Positions 17,848 to 25,889 of a DNA stretch of 64,000 nt are shown here, piece after piece. Location: positions 209,553 to 273,552 of the forward strand of contig NZ_JACHDZ010000007.1 in the NCBI RefSeq assembly GCF_014201375.1, written 5' to 3'. Every line of letters starts with the position of its first letter. The stretch's first letter is position 1. Under the pieces are notes generated by a model, which worked only from the letters and a program-made list of their open reading frames with translations, did not search any database and was not told where the DNA came from. The position numbers and the translations under genes were made by a program. The DNA comes from Tunturiibacter empetritectus. GTDB taxonomy: Bacteria; Acidobacteriota; Terriglobia; Terriglobales; Acidobacteriaceae.

Positions 17848-18920
17848 CCTGCAGGCTGAATCACAATCTTCATCGAGTCAGCCTGGGGATGCGACGCCAG
17901 ATCGATCGCTGCCACCGCATCCTCCAGCGAAAACCGGTGCGAGATCAGGTTCGTCAGGTCGAACCCGTTGCGGTAGCCGTCGAACACCATCCGCGCCACC
18001 TCATCCTGTATCGCCACCGACGCACTGTAAGACCCCATCAACGTCTTCTCGTTCATACATACTGCTGCAGGATCGAACGGCGCCTCCCCATGCTGCGTCG
18101 AAGCGAACAGCACCACTCGTCCACCCGGCCGAATCGCCTCCATCGCGATCTTGATGAGCGAATCGCTGCCAACCGCCAGCAGAGCCACATCCGCTCCACG
18201 ACCTTCAGTAGCCGCCTTCGCTGCAGCAACCACATCTTCGCGAGCATCAACAGGATGATCAAGCCCAAACTTCGCGGCCACAGCGTGCCGCTCTGGATAC
18301 AGATCACTGGTCAGCACATTAGCTCCCGTCCGCCGTGCCAGCGCAGCCAACAAAATCCCAATCGGCCCCTGGCCAATCACCAGCACGGTCTCATCCGTCT
18401 TCAAATCGAGCAACTGAATCGCCTTGTAGCAAGTATTTACGGGCTCCAGAAACGCCGCCTGCTCAAACGCAACACCGTCAGGAATCTTCACCAACCCGCG
18501 ACGCACAATCCAATCCATCACGCGAATGTACTCGGCAAAGCCCCCGCCGGAGGGCGCAAAACCCGCAGTACACCCGACCTTCTTATAAACCTCACACTGT
18601 GCAAACGTCCGTTTGCGGCAGTAATAGCACTCGCCACAAGGAATGTGATGATAAGCCATCACTCGATCGCCAACAACGAACTCCTCAACCCCGGCGCCCA
18701 CCTGCACAATCGTCCCCGCCATCTCATGCCCAAAGACGCGCGGAGCATCATGCGAACCACTATGAATCTTCTTCAAATCCGTCCCGCAGATCCCGCAGGT
18801 GTGGATCTTTACCAACACCTCGCCGTCACCGATCTCCGGCACCGCGATTGTCTCAACCCGAACATCATCTACCCCGCGATAGACCGCGGCACGCATCGTC
18901 TCAGGAATAATTTGTGACAT
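17844..18920 (-). CDS. zinc-dependent medium-chain alcohol dehydrogenase in the hopanoid operon
   Basis: 358 residues, MDR superfamily (threonine/sorbitol dehydrogenase-like). Catalytic zinc ligands in CGICGTD (42-48) and GHE (64-66); structural zinc lobe cysteines at 95, 98, 101 and 109; nucleotide-binding GQGPIG near 187. NAD(H) use is likely, with an alcohol or aldehyde substrate not decided by sequence. The ATG at 18920 has AAGGA seven bases before it. The gene begins 14 bases after hpnG stops and so appears to be the last gene of the hopanoid operon. The step that reduces ribosylhopane to bacteriohopanetetrol needs a reductase, and this protein is a candidate (inference). Confidence 0.88.
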   Translation of the reverse strand: MSQIIPETMRAAVYRGVDDVRVETIAVPEIGDGEVLVKIHTCGICGTDLKKIHSGSHDAPRVFGHEMAGTIVQVGAGVEEFVVGDRVMAYHHIPCGECYYCRKRTFAQCEVYKKVGCTAGFAPSGGGFAEYIRVMDWIVRRGLVKIPDGVAFEQAAFLEPVNTCYKAIQLLDLKTDETVLVIGQGPIGILLAALARRTGANVLTSDLYPERHAVAAKFGLDHPVDAREDVVAAAKAATEGRGADVALLAVGSDSLIKIAMEAIRPGGRVVLFASTQHGEAPFDPAAVCMNEKTLMGSYSASVAIQDEVARMVFDGYRNGFDLTNLISHRFSLEDAVAAIDLASHPQADSMKIVIQPAG

Positions 18921-18934
18921 CAACCGATCCTTAT

Positions 18935-19684
18935 TTATCTCTGCTTCTCAGTGTAATCGCCGTTCAATCTGCGGAGCGAACCGCTCTCATCCAACCATCC
19001 ATAGAGCGCCTCTGCCAAATTCTTAGCCGCCGCAGAACTATGTCTTCCCAACTTCATCAAGCCCGACCACGAGCCCGGCCGCACTGCAACATGCGCCAAA
19101 AACGGCAGCATCTTCAACCGTCCATTGTCTGCGACAAACGGATTCAAATCTGGCAACCGTGCCTCCGCATCATCCGACACGGCCTTGAAGCAGTAGAACT
19201 GAATGCTTTTCCCTAACGCGATCCGGGCAATCGTCGCCGCTTCCATATCCACAAGCCTCGCCCCATAACTCGCAGCGAGCCGCTTCTTCTCTCGCTCATC
19301 AGCTACACGCGTTGTAGTTGCCAGCACCGGCCATGCGGATTGAAGATCCGTCGGACGAAACCGTTCTCCCGTCTTCGTATCGATGACTAAAGAGACACCC
19401 GAAACCGACTCCGCCGCAATAGTTCCATCCAGCGCACCCGCCCACCCCACCGAGCAAACAGCATCGATCGCAGCAATCTTCTCAGCCTCAGCAAAGGCCA
19501 AAGCAGCCCTGACTTCTCCCATACCTGCACACGCGGCAATCCAGCACCCATCCGCGTGGCGATACTCCCACACCGAACACCCCTTACTCGACTCCCTCCG
19601 CTTCCAACTCCCTGCACCTCGACCGCGAACCAGCGGCTTCAGTTCGCCTTCGAGCGCAGCAATGATCGCGATGTTTCCCTTCAT
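18935..19684 (-). CDS. hpnG: hopanoid-associated nucleoside phosphorylase/hydrolase HpnG
   Basis: 249 residues of the MTA/SAH-nucleosidase fold: IAIIAALEGELKPLVRG at the start, GMGEVRAALAFAEAEK, SVGWAGALD and, later, LVDMEAATIAR (the conserved purine-binding Met-Glu region), then FKAVSDDAEA. HpnG removes adenine from adenosylhopane to give ribosylhopane. The start is fixed by the ATGA overlap with the hpnA stop (19681-19684); a longer upstream frame is not needed. Context (hpnA, hpnH, shc) makes the hopanoid assignment secure. Confidence 0.88.
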   Translation of the reverse strand: MKGNIAIIAALEGELKPLVRGRGAGSWKRRESSKGCSVWEYRHADGCWIAACAGMGEVRAALAFAEAEKIAAIDAVCSVGWAGALDGTIAAESVSGVSLVIDTKTGERFRPTDLQSAWPVLATTTRVADEREKKRLAASYGARLVDMEAATIARIALGKSIQFYCFKAVSDDAEARLPDLNPFVADNGRLKMLPFLAHVAVRPGSWSGLMKLGRHSSAAAKNLAEALYGWLDESGSLRRLNGDYTEKQR

Positions 19685-20691
19685 GTCGTCTGTCCACCCA
19701 GCGGCGGCGCATACCCGTGGGCGACGAACCACTCAATCGCCGCTCGCAGCGCACTATAAACAGGCAGCACCTGAAATCCCAGATCCCGCTCCGCCTTCGC
19801 TGAAGAAGCAAACATCATCTTCTTCCCCATTCGAACGGCCTCGACAGTGGCACGCGGCTCCTTGCCCCTCAACTTGCCGGTAAAGTTCTCATCGAAGAAG
19901 GCAAAGGCCATCGCCACGGCATGCGGCACCTTCATCGTCGGAGAAGGAAGCCCCGTAATCGCCGACATCCGATCCAGAATCTGCTTCAGCGTAAGGTTCT
20001 CCCCACCAAGAATGTATCGCTCCCCCGGAGTTCCTCGTTCGAGCGCGACGACATGCATGCGCGCCACCTCGGACACATCCACCAGGTTCAGTCCGGTATC
20101 CACATATGCAGGAAAATTTCTATTCAGGAAATCAACAATGATCCTTCCCGTCGGCGTAGGCTTCGAATCGCCCGGGCCAATCGGCGTCGTAGGATTGAGG
20201 ATCATCACATGCTGGCCTGCCTTCGCTGCTTTGATCGCCTCAAGCTCGCCAAGAAACTTGGAGCGCTTGTAGTGGCCGATCATCTCCGACAACGAGACCG
20301 GCGACTCCTCATCTACGATCGTCCCATCTTTCTTGAAGCCCATCGTCGCCACGCTCGAGGTATAGACCACACGCTCGACCCCAGCCTCGCAAGCGAGTTT
20401 CAGTAGCTCCCGCGTACCATTCACATTGGCTGCATACATCTGGTCAGGATCACGCACCCACAGACGATAATCCGCGGCAACATGAACGAGTGCATAACAA
20501 CCCACCAAAGCAGAGCGCAGCTTCTCCGGCTCGCGAAGATCTCCGGTCACCATCTCTGCATCAATGCCAGCAAGGGAGTCCAATCGGCTCGTCTGCCGAG
20601 TCAGCAACCGAAGGCTTGCGCCCTCAGCCGCATAGCTCCTGGCCACATGGCCTCCAACGAAGCCCGTCGCTCCCGTAATAAATACGCGCAC
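19681..20691 (-). CDS. hpnA: hopanoid-associated sugar epimerase HpnA
   Basis: About 336 residues; extended short-chain dehydrogenase/epimerase. TGATGFVGGHVA is the NAD(P)-binding glycine motif at the N-terminus, followed by GDLREPEKL, VHVAADYRLW, NVNGTRELL, the catalytic SSVATMG serine region, HYKRSK (Tyr-x3-Lys) and LNPTTPIGPGD. This is the pattern of HpnA, which is found in hopanoid clusters; its precise reaction in side-chain formation is not settled. The frame extends to a TTG at 20709; the GTG at 20691 (giving MRVFITGATG) is preferred as it starts the Rossmann fold and has AAGAG five bases upstream. hpnG overlaps its stop. Confidence 0.9.
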   Translation of the reverse strand: MRVFITGATGFVGGHVARSYAAEGASLRLLTRQTSRLDSLAGIDAEMVTGDLREPEKLRSALVGCYALVHVAADYRLWVRDPDQMYAANVNGTRELLKLACEAGVERVVYTSSVATMGFKKDGTIVDEESPVSLSEMIGHYKRSKFLGELEAIKAAKAGQHVMILNPTTPIGPGDSKPTPTGRIIVDFLNRNFPAYVDTGLNLVDVSEVARMHVVALERGTPGERYILGGENLTLKQILDRMSAITGLPSPTMKVPHAVAMAFAFFDENFTGKLRGKEPRATVEAVRMGKKMMFASSAKAERDLGFQVLPVYSALRAAIEWFVAHGYAPPLGGQTT

Positions 20692-20773
20692 TCTCGCTCT
20701 TTCAGCCAAATTGGCAGATAAACCCTGGAAACATCAACCTGCTACCCGGCAAACTCTACGCCCGACCGCGGTC

Positions 20774-21220
20774 TTAGTCCAGCTTCTCCGGCTCAATCTG
20801 GATGTTCTGTTCGCCGGCTGCCTTCTTCTCCCAGTACTTCTTCACCCACGCTTCGAAGGTCTTGCCCGCCGCTGTGTCGCGGCCGCTGAACGCAATCGCC
20901 GCAATGTCAGAGTAAGTGATACTTACCTTCGTCTTCTCATTCATTGGAATGATGCGGACAAACGAGTCTGCGAGGGAGGCACCCGTCCGTCGATCGAAGA
21001 GGTAGCCAATCACTTGACACCCATCTTTACGGGTGACCGTAATATCGCCGCGATAATCAAAGGCCTTCTCCAACGCCTCGGTGATCTCCTGATCGGTCGC
21101 AAGCGTCGGAATCCAGCCTTCAAGTTGTTCGCGGTCGCGACCCGCAATGTGCTCGAGCTCGTCAGCACTCTGATGCCGCAACTGTTCGATCTTTAGATGT
21201 TCCTGTTGTTCCGTAGACAT
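20774..21220 (-). CDS. conserved hypothetical protein within the hopanoid operon
   Basis: 148 residues, no signal peptide or membrane segment. An N-terminal charged helical part (1-50) is followed by a likely beta-barrel segment: AFDYRGDITVTRKDGCQVIGYLFDRR, then SFVRIIP and TYSDIAAIAFSGRDTAAGKTFEAWVKKYWEKK. The strand pattern (DITV-x-DG-x-V-x-GY-FDRR) is reminiscent of small Sm-like or LSm folds, but this is only by eye. The ATG at 21220 is chosen over the longer frame because it lies 5 bases after the hpnH stop and has AGGAGA nine bases before it. The tight coupling to hpnH suggests a hopanoid-related role. Function unknown. Confidence 0.8.
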   Translation of the reverse strand: MSTEQQEHLKIEQLRHQSADELEHIAGRDREQLEGWIPTLATDQEITEALEKAFDYRGDITVTRKDGCQVIGYLFDRRTGASLADSFVRIIPMNEKTKVSITYSDIAAIAFSGRDTAAGKTFEAWVKKYWEKKAAGEQNIQIEPEKLD

Positions 21221-21225
21221 GACAC

Positions 21226-22365
21226 CTAGTCTCCTGAGATCGATTGCAGTTCTGTCTTCGTTGTGCCGACTGGAGCTTGAATCTGAATCAGCGGACTGGC
21301 ATGCTCTGGCCGCCATTCGTTGAGCAGCTTCTGTGCGCCCTCATCAGGGTAGAGAGACGCAAACATATATCTCTTGGCCGTCGTCAAAAAGCCTTTCAGA
21401 GAGCCGAAGTTATAGTCCACCGCGGAAGCTTCGTGTCCGGAGTGCACCATACAGTTCGCGCACTGGGGATTACCGCTCTTGGCGCCGTAGTTCTCCCACT
21501 TCGTGGAGTCCAGCAGCTCTTGAAAGGTATCCGCGTAGCCGTCCTGCAGCAGATAGCATGGCTTTTGCCAGCCGAAGATGCTGAAAGTCGGCATTCCCCA
21601 CGGCGTGCATTCGAAGTTCTGCTTCCCCATCAGAAATTCGGAAAAGAGGGGGTGAGTATTGAACTGCCACTCTTTTTTGCGGTTCGATAGTATGGCGCGA
21701 AACATTCTGCGAGACTTCGCCTTGCCGAGAAAATGATTCTGATCCGGCGCCTTATCGTAGGTATATCCCGGCGATACCATCATGCTTTCAACGCCGGCTG
21801 CCATCATCTCGTCGAAGTGGGCACGGACACTATTCGGATCCGCTCCGTCGAACAAGGTGGTATTGGTCGTAACACGGAAACCAGCCGCAACCGCAGCCCG
21901 TACGCCCTCCATCGCAATGTCGTATCCACCCTCGCGGCAGACGGAGAAGTCATGATGCTCGCGCTGACCATCTACATGAACTGAAAAAGAAAGATATTTG
22001 CTCGGCTTGAACAAGTGCAGCTTCTCTTTCAAAAGCAGAGCATTGGTGCACATATAAACGTACTTCTTGCGCGCCACCAATCCGGCAACGATCTCGGGCA
22101 TCTGAGGATGCAGCAATGGCTCCCCACCGGGAATCGAAACCATCGGCGTTCCGCACTCCTCAACCGCCTTGAAGCAATCCTCAGGCGAGAGCTCCGACTT
22201 CAGGATGTGTGCCGGATACTGAATCTTTCCGCAGCCCGCGCACGCCAGGTTGCAGCGAAACAACGGCTCCAGCATCAGCACGAGCGGATACTTCTTCCGG
22301 CCCATCAGCTTCTGCTTCAAAACATAAGTTGCAACCGTCCAGGCTTGCGAGACTGGCACTGCCAT
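21226..22365 (-). CDS. hpnH: adenosyl-hopene transferase HpnH (radical SAM)
   Basis: 379 residues. The radical-SAM cluster motif is C38-NLA-C42-AG-C45, followed by the SAM-contact GGEPLLHPQM and further TIM-barrel strands. A C-terminal SPASM-like/ accessory segment has NPQCANCMVHSGHEASAV. HpnH attaches the 5'-deoxyadenosyl radical to diploptene to give adenosylhopane, the first side-chain step. The start has GGAGGAG about seven bases upstream. It lies 55 bases after shc and is followed after 5 bases by the 148-residue unknown. Confidence 0.95.
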   Translation of the reverse strand: MAVPVSQAWTVATYVLKQKLMGRKKYPLVLMLEPLFRCNLACAGCGKIQYPAHILKSELSPEDCFKAVEECGTPMVSIPGGEPLLHPQMPEIVAGLVARKKYVYMCTNALLLKEKLHLFKPSKYLSFSVHVDGQREHHDFSVCREGGYDIAMEGVRAAVAAGFRVTTNTTLFDGADPNSVRAHFDEMMAAGVESMMVSPGYTYDKAPDQNHFLGKAKSRRMFRAILSNRKKEWQFNTHPLFSEFLMGKQNFECTPWGMPTFSIFGWQKPCYLLQDGYADTFQELLDSTKWENYGAKSGNPQCANCMVHSGHEASAVDYNFGSLKGFLTTAKRYMFASLYPDEGAQKLLNEWRPEHASPLIQIQAPVGTTKTELQSISGD

Positions 22366-22420
22366 CGGTGTCTCCTCCAGATAAACTTCCGAATAAATTC
22401 TTGACGCGCGGCTTACTGAG

Positions 22421-24445
22421 TTAGTGAGCCGTACCGCTCTTCATGGCACGTTCGTAGGTCGTCAACGCCAGCAGCGGGAAGTACTGTTTATAAAGGTGGT
22501 ATCCGAGATAAAACACACGCGGGAACCCCGTGCCCGTGTAGTAGCTCTCACCATTGCGCCCAGGAACAAGCTCATCCCAACTTCCATCTTCGTGCTGACG
22601 ATCCACCAGCCAGCGAATACCCTTGGCCACAGAATCAGAACGCGTATCCCCTGCAGCCAGCAATCCAAGCACAGCCCACGCCGTCTGCGAGGGCGTACTC
22701 GGCCCAATGCCACGCTGATTCGGATCGTCGTAGGTCCCGCAGGTCTCGCCCCAGCCTCCGTCCGCGTTCTGCACCATGCGAATCCACTCAGCCGCCTGCT
22801 GCACGGCTGGCTCGTGATTCCAAAAACCCATCGCCTCCAGTCCGCGCAGCACCAGGAACGTCCCGTAGAGATAGTTGACGCCCCAGCGCCCGAACCAACT
22901 CCCGTCCGGCTCCTGCTCTTTCAGGATGAACTGAATCGCCTTCTCCACACGCGGATCGCTTCGCGTAACGCCATACAGCGCCAGCATCTCCAACATACGG
23001 CCGGTAATGTCGACCGTCGGCGGATCAAGCATCGCGTTGTGGTCCGCGAACGGGATGTATTGGAAGATCATCTTGGTATTGTCGCGATCGAAGCTCGCCC
23101 AGCCACCGTTCTTGCACTGCATCGCCCAAATCCAGTTCAGAGCGCGCTGGCAGGCGTCGTACTGATACCGTTCCCGTGGATTTTCCACGCAATTGAGCGC
23201 AAGGAGAACCTGCCCAGTATCATCTACATCCGGATAAAACTCATTGTTGAACTCGAAGTACCAGCCGCCCGGTTCAACATTCTTGACCTTCTCCGCCCAG
23301 TCGCCCTTCTGACGCACTTCCTTCGACAGAATCCAGTCCGCAGCCTTCAACATACGCGGGTCGTCTCTGCGAACACCTGCCTCACCAAGCGCGTACATGG
23401 CCTGCGCCGTGTCCCACACCGGAGGAAAGCACGGCTGCATGCGAAACGTAGGCGTCGAATAGTCGTCCGTGCCATCAGGACAGTCAATACCGAGCTTCTC
23501 AAACTCATCGAGCGCACGAATCAACTGAGGATCGTCCACCGAGCGCCCAAGGCACCGCAATGCCACGATCGAGTTCAACATGGCCGGATAGATCGCGCCC
23601 AGTCCATCGGACTTCTCAAAACGCTCCAGCATCCACGCCTCGGCGCGTTTCAATGCGATCTTGCGCAATGGTCGAATGTGCACCCGCTCCGCAAGATGCG
23701 CGATCCTGTCGAGGGCAAGAAAGACGTTGCGCCAACCGAACGGTTTCTTCTTATCCCAGCGAAGATGCAGATTGGCATGCTCGCGGCCGCCAACGAAAAG
23801 CTCCTCGATCCCCTGCTCCGGAGCGAGCTTCTTGAACGGCTTCTTCGCATAGATGATCGACAGCGGAACAAGAATGCCGCGTGACCACGAAGAGATCTCG
23901 TAGATATTGAAGTAGCACCAGTTCGGAAAGAGAACGATCTCCGGCGGAATAGCCGGCACAGCGTCGTAGTCGTACTGTCCCAGAGCGCACAGATAGATCT
24001 TCGTAAACGTGTTGCACTCGACGACCCCGCCATGCGCAAGCACCCACTCACGAGCCTTCACCAGCACCGGATGATCCTTCGACCATCCCATCAGCTTCAG
24101 AGCAAGATAAGCCTTGACCCCGTAGCTGATATTCGACGGCCCACCCGGAAACAATCCCCAGCCTCCGTCGTCATTCTGATGCCGAAGAATCTCATTGATC
24201 GCGCGTTCCATCCGGCCCGGTTCGCCGGTGCCCAGCAGCGTATGCATGAAGATGTAGTCAGACTCCAGCATGCTGTCTGCTTCGAGCTCACCGCACCAGT
24301 ACCCGTCTGGATGTTGCTGCGCGAAGAGCCAGTCCTTCGCCCGCGCAACACCCTGCGTAATACGATCCAGTCCAACATCCATCCGGCCAAAACGCGGCTG
24401 GGCCGGCTGATCAACGCCCTTCGGATTACTTGCAGATATACCCAT
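22421..24445 (-). CDS. shc: squalene-hopene cyclase
   Basis: 674 residues, typical for the family. The catalytic DxDD is D406-V-D408-D409 (YPDVDDTG). Several QW repeats are visible: QHPDGYWCGE (44-53), QNDDGGWG (90-97), CKNGGWASFD, QEPDGSWFGRWG, QNADGGWGET and QHEDGSWDE. The enzyme cyclises squalene to hopene/diploptene at the cytoplasmic membrane. The frame extends three codons upstream to a TTG, but the ATG at 24445 is the natural start; its ribosome site is weak (GAGAG, about 12 bases). Squalene synthesis genes (hpnCDE) are not in the window. Confidence 0.97.
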   Translation of the reverse strand: MGISASNPKGVDQPAQPRFGRMDVGLDRITQGVARAKDWLFAQQHPDGYWCGELEADSMLESDYIFMHTLLGTGEPGRMERAINEILRHQNDDGGWGLFPGGPSNISYGVKAYLALKLMGWSKDHPVLVKAREWVLAHGGVVECNTFTKIYLCALGQYDYDAVPAIPPEIVLFPNWCYFNIYEISSWSRGILVPLSIIYAKKPFKKLAPEQGIEELFVGGREHANLHLRWDKKKPFGWRNVFLALDRIAHLAERVHIRPLRKIALKRAEAWMLERFEKSDGLGAIYPAMLNSIVALRCLGRSVDDPQLIRALDEFEKLGIDCPDGTDDYSTPTFRMQPCFPPVWDTAQAMYALGEAGVRRDDPRMLKAADWILSKEVRQKGDWAEKVKNVEPGGWYFEFNNEFYPDVDDTGQVLLALNCVENPRERYQYDACQRALNWIWAMQCKNGGWASFDRDNTKMIFQYIPFADHNAMLDPPTVDITGRMLEMLALYGVTRSDPRVEKAIQFILKEQEPDGSWFGRWGVNYLYGTFLVLRGLEAMGFWNHEPAVQQAAEWIRMVQNADGGWGETCGTYDDPNQRGIGPSTPSQTAWAVLGLLAAGDTRSDSVAKGIRWLVDRQHEDGSWDELVPGRNGESYYTGTGFPRVFYLGYHLYKQYFPLLALTTYERAMKSGTAH

Positions 24446-24467
24446 GAAAAACAAACTCTCTGTTTTT

Positions 24468-24503
24468 ACGAAACTAGTTACCGATACGAAACTCGTTACC
24501 GGT
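24468..24503 (-). repeat. 18-bp tandem duplication between ispH and shc
   Basis: Two near-identical 18-base units, ACGAAACTAGTTACCGAT at 24468-24485 and ACGAAACTCGTTACCGGT at 24486-24503, abut directly. The second spans the end and stop codon of ispH; the first lies just before the shc ribosome site. Confidence 0.6.
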
Positions 24504-25509
24504 TTACTGGTGGAGCAGATGCAATTGCCTGAACGATCTCCGGCGGCAGACCAAAGCGCACGTTCTCCGGCATCACTTCGACCTCATCGACCGAGCCGTA
24601 ACCCATCTTCTGCAGATATTCGACGACATCCTTCACCAGAACCTCAGGAGCCGACGCGCCGGCCGTCACGGCAACCGTGTCAACACCATCAAGCCACTCC
24701 GGCCGAATAGCATCTGCCGTATCGATCAGATACGAATTCGTATACAGATTCTTCGAAACTTCGACCAGGCGGTTGGAGTTGGAGCTATTGGTCGACCCCA
24801 CAACCAGCACCAGGTCCGCTCCATGAGCAACGTTCTTCACCGCAACCTGCCGGTTCTCCGTCGCATAGCAGATGTCCTGCGAGTGCGGCCCAACAATATT
24901 CGGAAACTTATTCTTGAGCGCCTGGATCATGTCCCGGGCCTCATCGAGCGACAGCGTCGTCTGCGTCAAATACGCCACGCGGTTCGGATCCGGCACAACC
25001 AGATCCGCAACCTCCTGCACCGTCGAAACCACCTGGGTCACATCCGGAGCCTCACCCTGCGTACCCTCAATCTCGTCATGATCGCGATGACCGATCAGCA
25101 CCAGCGAGTACCCCTGCTTGGCAAACTTGATCGCCTCCACGTGAACCTTCGTCACCAGCGGGCAAGTCGCATCCACCACCTTCAAACCGCGTTCTTTCGC
25201 CCGGTCACGAACCGCTGGCGAAACTCCATGAGCCGAGTAAATCACCCGAGCGCCCTCTGGAACCTCATCAAGTTCGTTGACAAAGATTGCGCCCTTCTTC
25301 GCCAGGTCGGTCACAACATAGCTGTTATGCACAATCTCTTTGCGAACATAGATCGGAGCGCCAAAGGTCTCCAGCGCAATCTGCACGATATCGATCGCAC
25401 GCACGACGCCGGCACAGAAGCCGCGAGGCTTGAGGAGGAGAACCCGCTTAGTTTTCGTTTTGTCGCCGCTCTCGGTTACAGCAGCATGGTCAAGGGTGGT
25501 TGTAGTCAC
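24496..25509 (-). CDS. ispH: 4-hydroxy-3-methylbut-2-enyl diphosphate reductase
   Basis: 337 residues; last enzyme of the non-mevalonate pathway, producing IPP and DMAPP, precursors for the squalene used by the following genes. Iron-sulfur ligands C32 (GFCAGV), C116 (DATCPLV) and C214 (QDICYATENR) are present, together with HGVSP, IGHRDHDE and SSNSNRLVEV. An extra 22-residue N-terminal extension of low complexity precedes the fold. Start is GTG with AGGA directly upstream. As first gene of the hopanoid run it would couple isoprenoid supply to hopanoid output. Confidence 0.96.
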   Translation of the reverse strand: MTTTTLDHAAVTESGDKTKTKRVLLLKPRGFCAGVVRAIDIVQIALETFGAPIYVRKEIVHNSYVVTDLAKKGAIFVNELDEVPEGARVIYSAHGVSPAVRDRAKERGLKVVDATCPLVTKVHVEAIKFAKQGYSLVLIGHRDHDEIEGTQGEAPDVTQVVSTVQEVADLVVPDPNRVAYLTQTTLSLDEARDMIQALKNKFPNIVGPHSQDICYATENRQVAVKNVAHGADLVLVVGSTNSSNSNRLVEVSKNLYTNSYLIDTADAIRPEWLDGVDTVAVTAGASAPEVLVKDVVEYLQKMGYGSVDEVEVMPENVRFGLPPEIVQAIASAPPVNR

Positions 25510-25665
25510 GTTCCTAGTATACCGCGTTCAACCCCGCATTAGCACAGAATTGAACCATTCTAGGTGCAACATAACAAGACGAGAAAGCAACAAAAGCAGC
25601 ACAAATAATGGAACCTTTCGCAGCCCACCGGCATCGTCTTGGCATCCTCCTATGTTGTCCGAAAC

Positions 25666-25821
25666 CTAGAGTTTCTGACCAGCGCATGCCGGGTGACCGC
25701 AGTCGCATTGCAGCTTCGTCTCACCCTTAGCTGTTTCACAGTACGCAGAACAGTACTTCTGTCCGTCAGGTGGAGTACAAAGACAACCCTTCATCGCGCA
25801 TTTCTTGGGATCATTCGACAT
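25666..25821 (-). CDS. bacterial metallothionein-like Cys-rich protein, 51 residues
   Basis: A 51-codon gene. The product has nine cysteines: C8, C13, C15, C24, C28, C39, C41, C46 are in the order KKCAMKGCLC, YCSAYC, QCDCGHPAC, with GH preceding the last one. This layout (early CxxxxCxC, central YCxxxC, final CxCGHxxC) closely follows the cyanobacterial SmtA/pseudomonad BmtA zinc-binding metallothioneins, minus their last cysteine pair. A perfect AGGAGG sits five bases before the ATG. It lies between recN and ispH on the same strand, 70 bases after recN. Probably buffers zinc or copper in the cytoplasm. (I count eight cysteines plus one His as likely ligands; the count should be taken from these positions.). 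Confidence 0.82.
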   Translation of the reverse strand: MSNDPKKCAMKGCLCTPPDGQKYCSAYCETAKGETKLQCDCGHPACAGQKL

Positions 25822-25889
25822 CTTATCCTCCTGGTTAGCATCTCCTCACTAGGATGCGTTCACCGTCCCACAAGATGTGCAGCAAACCA

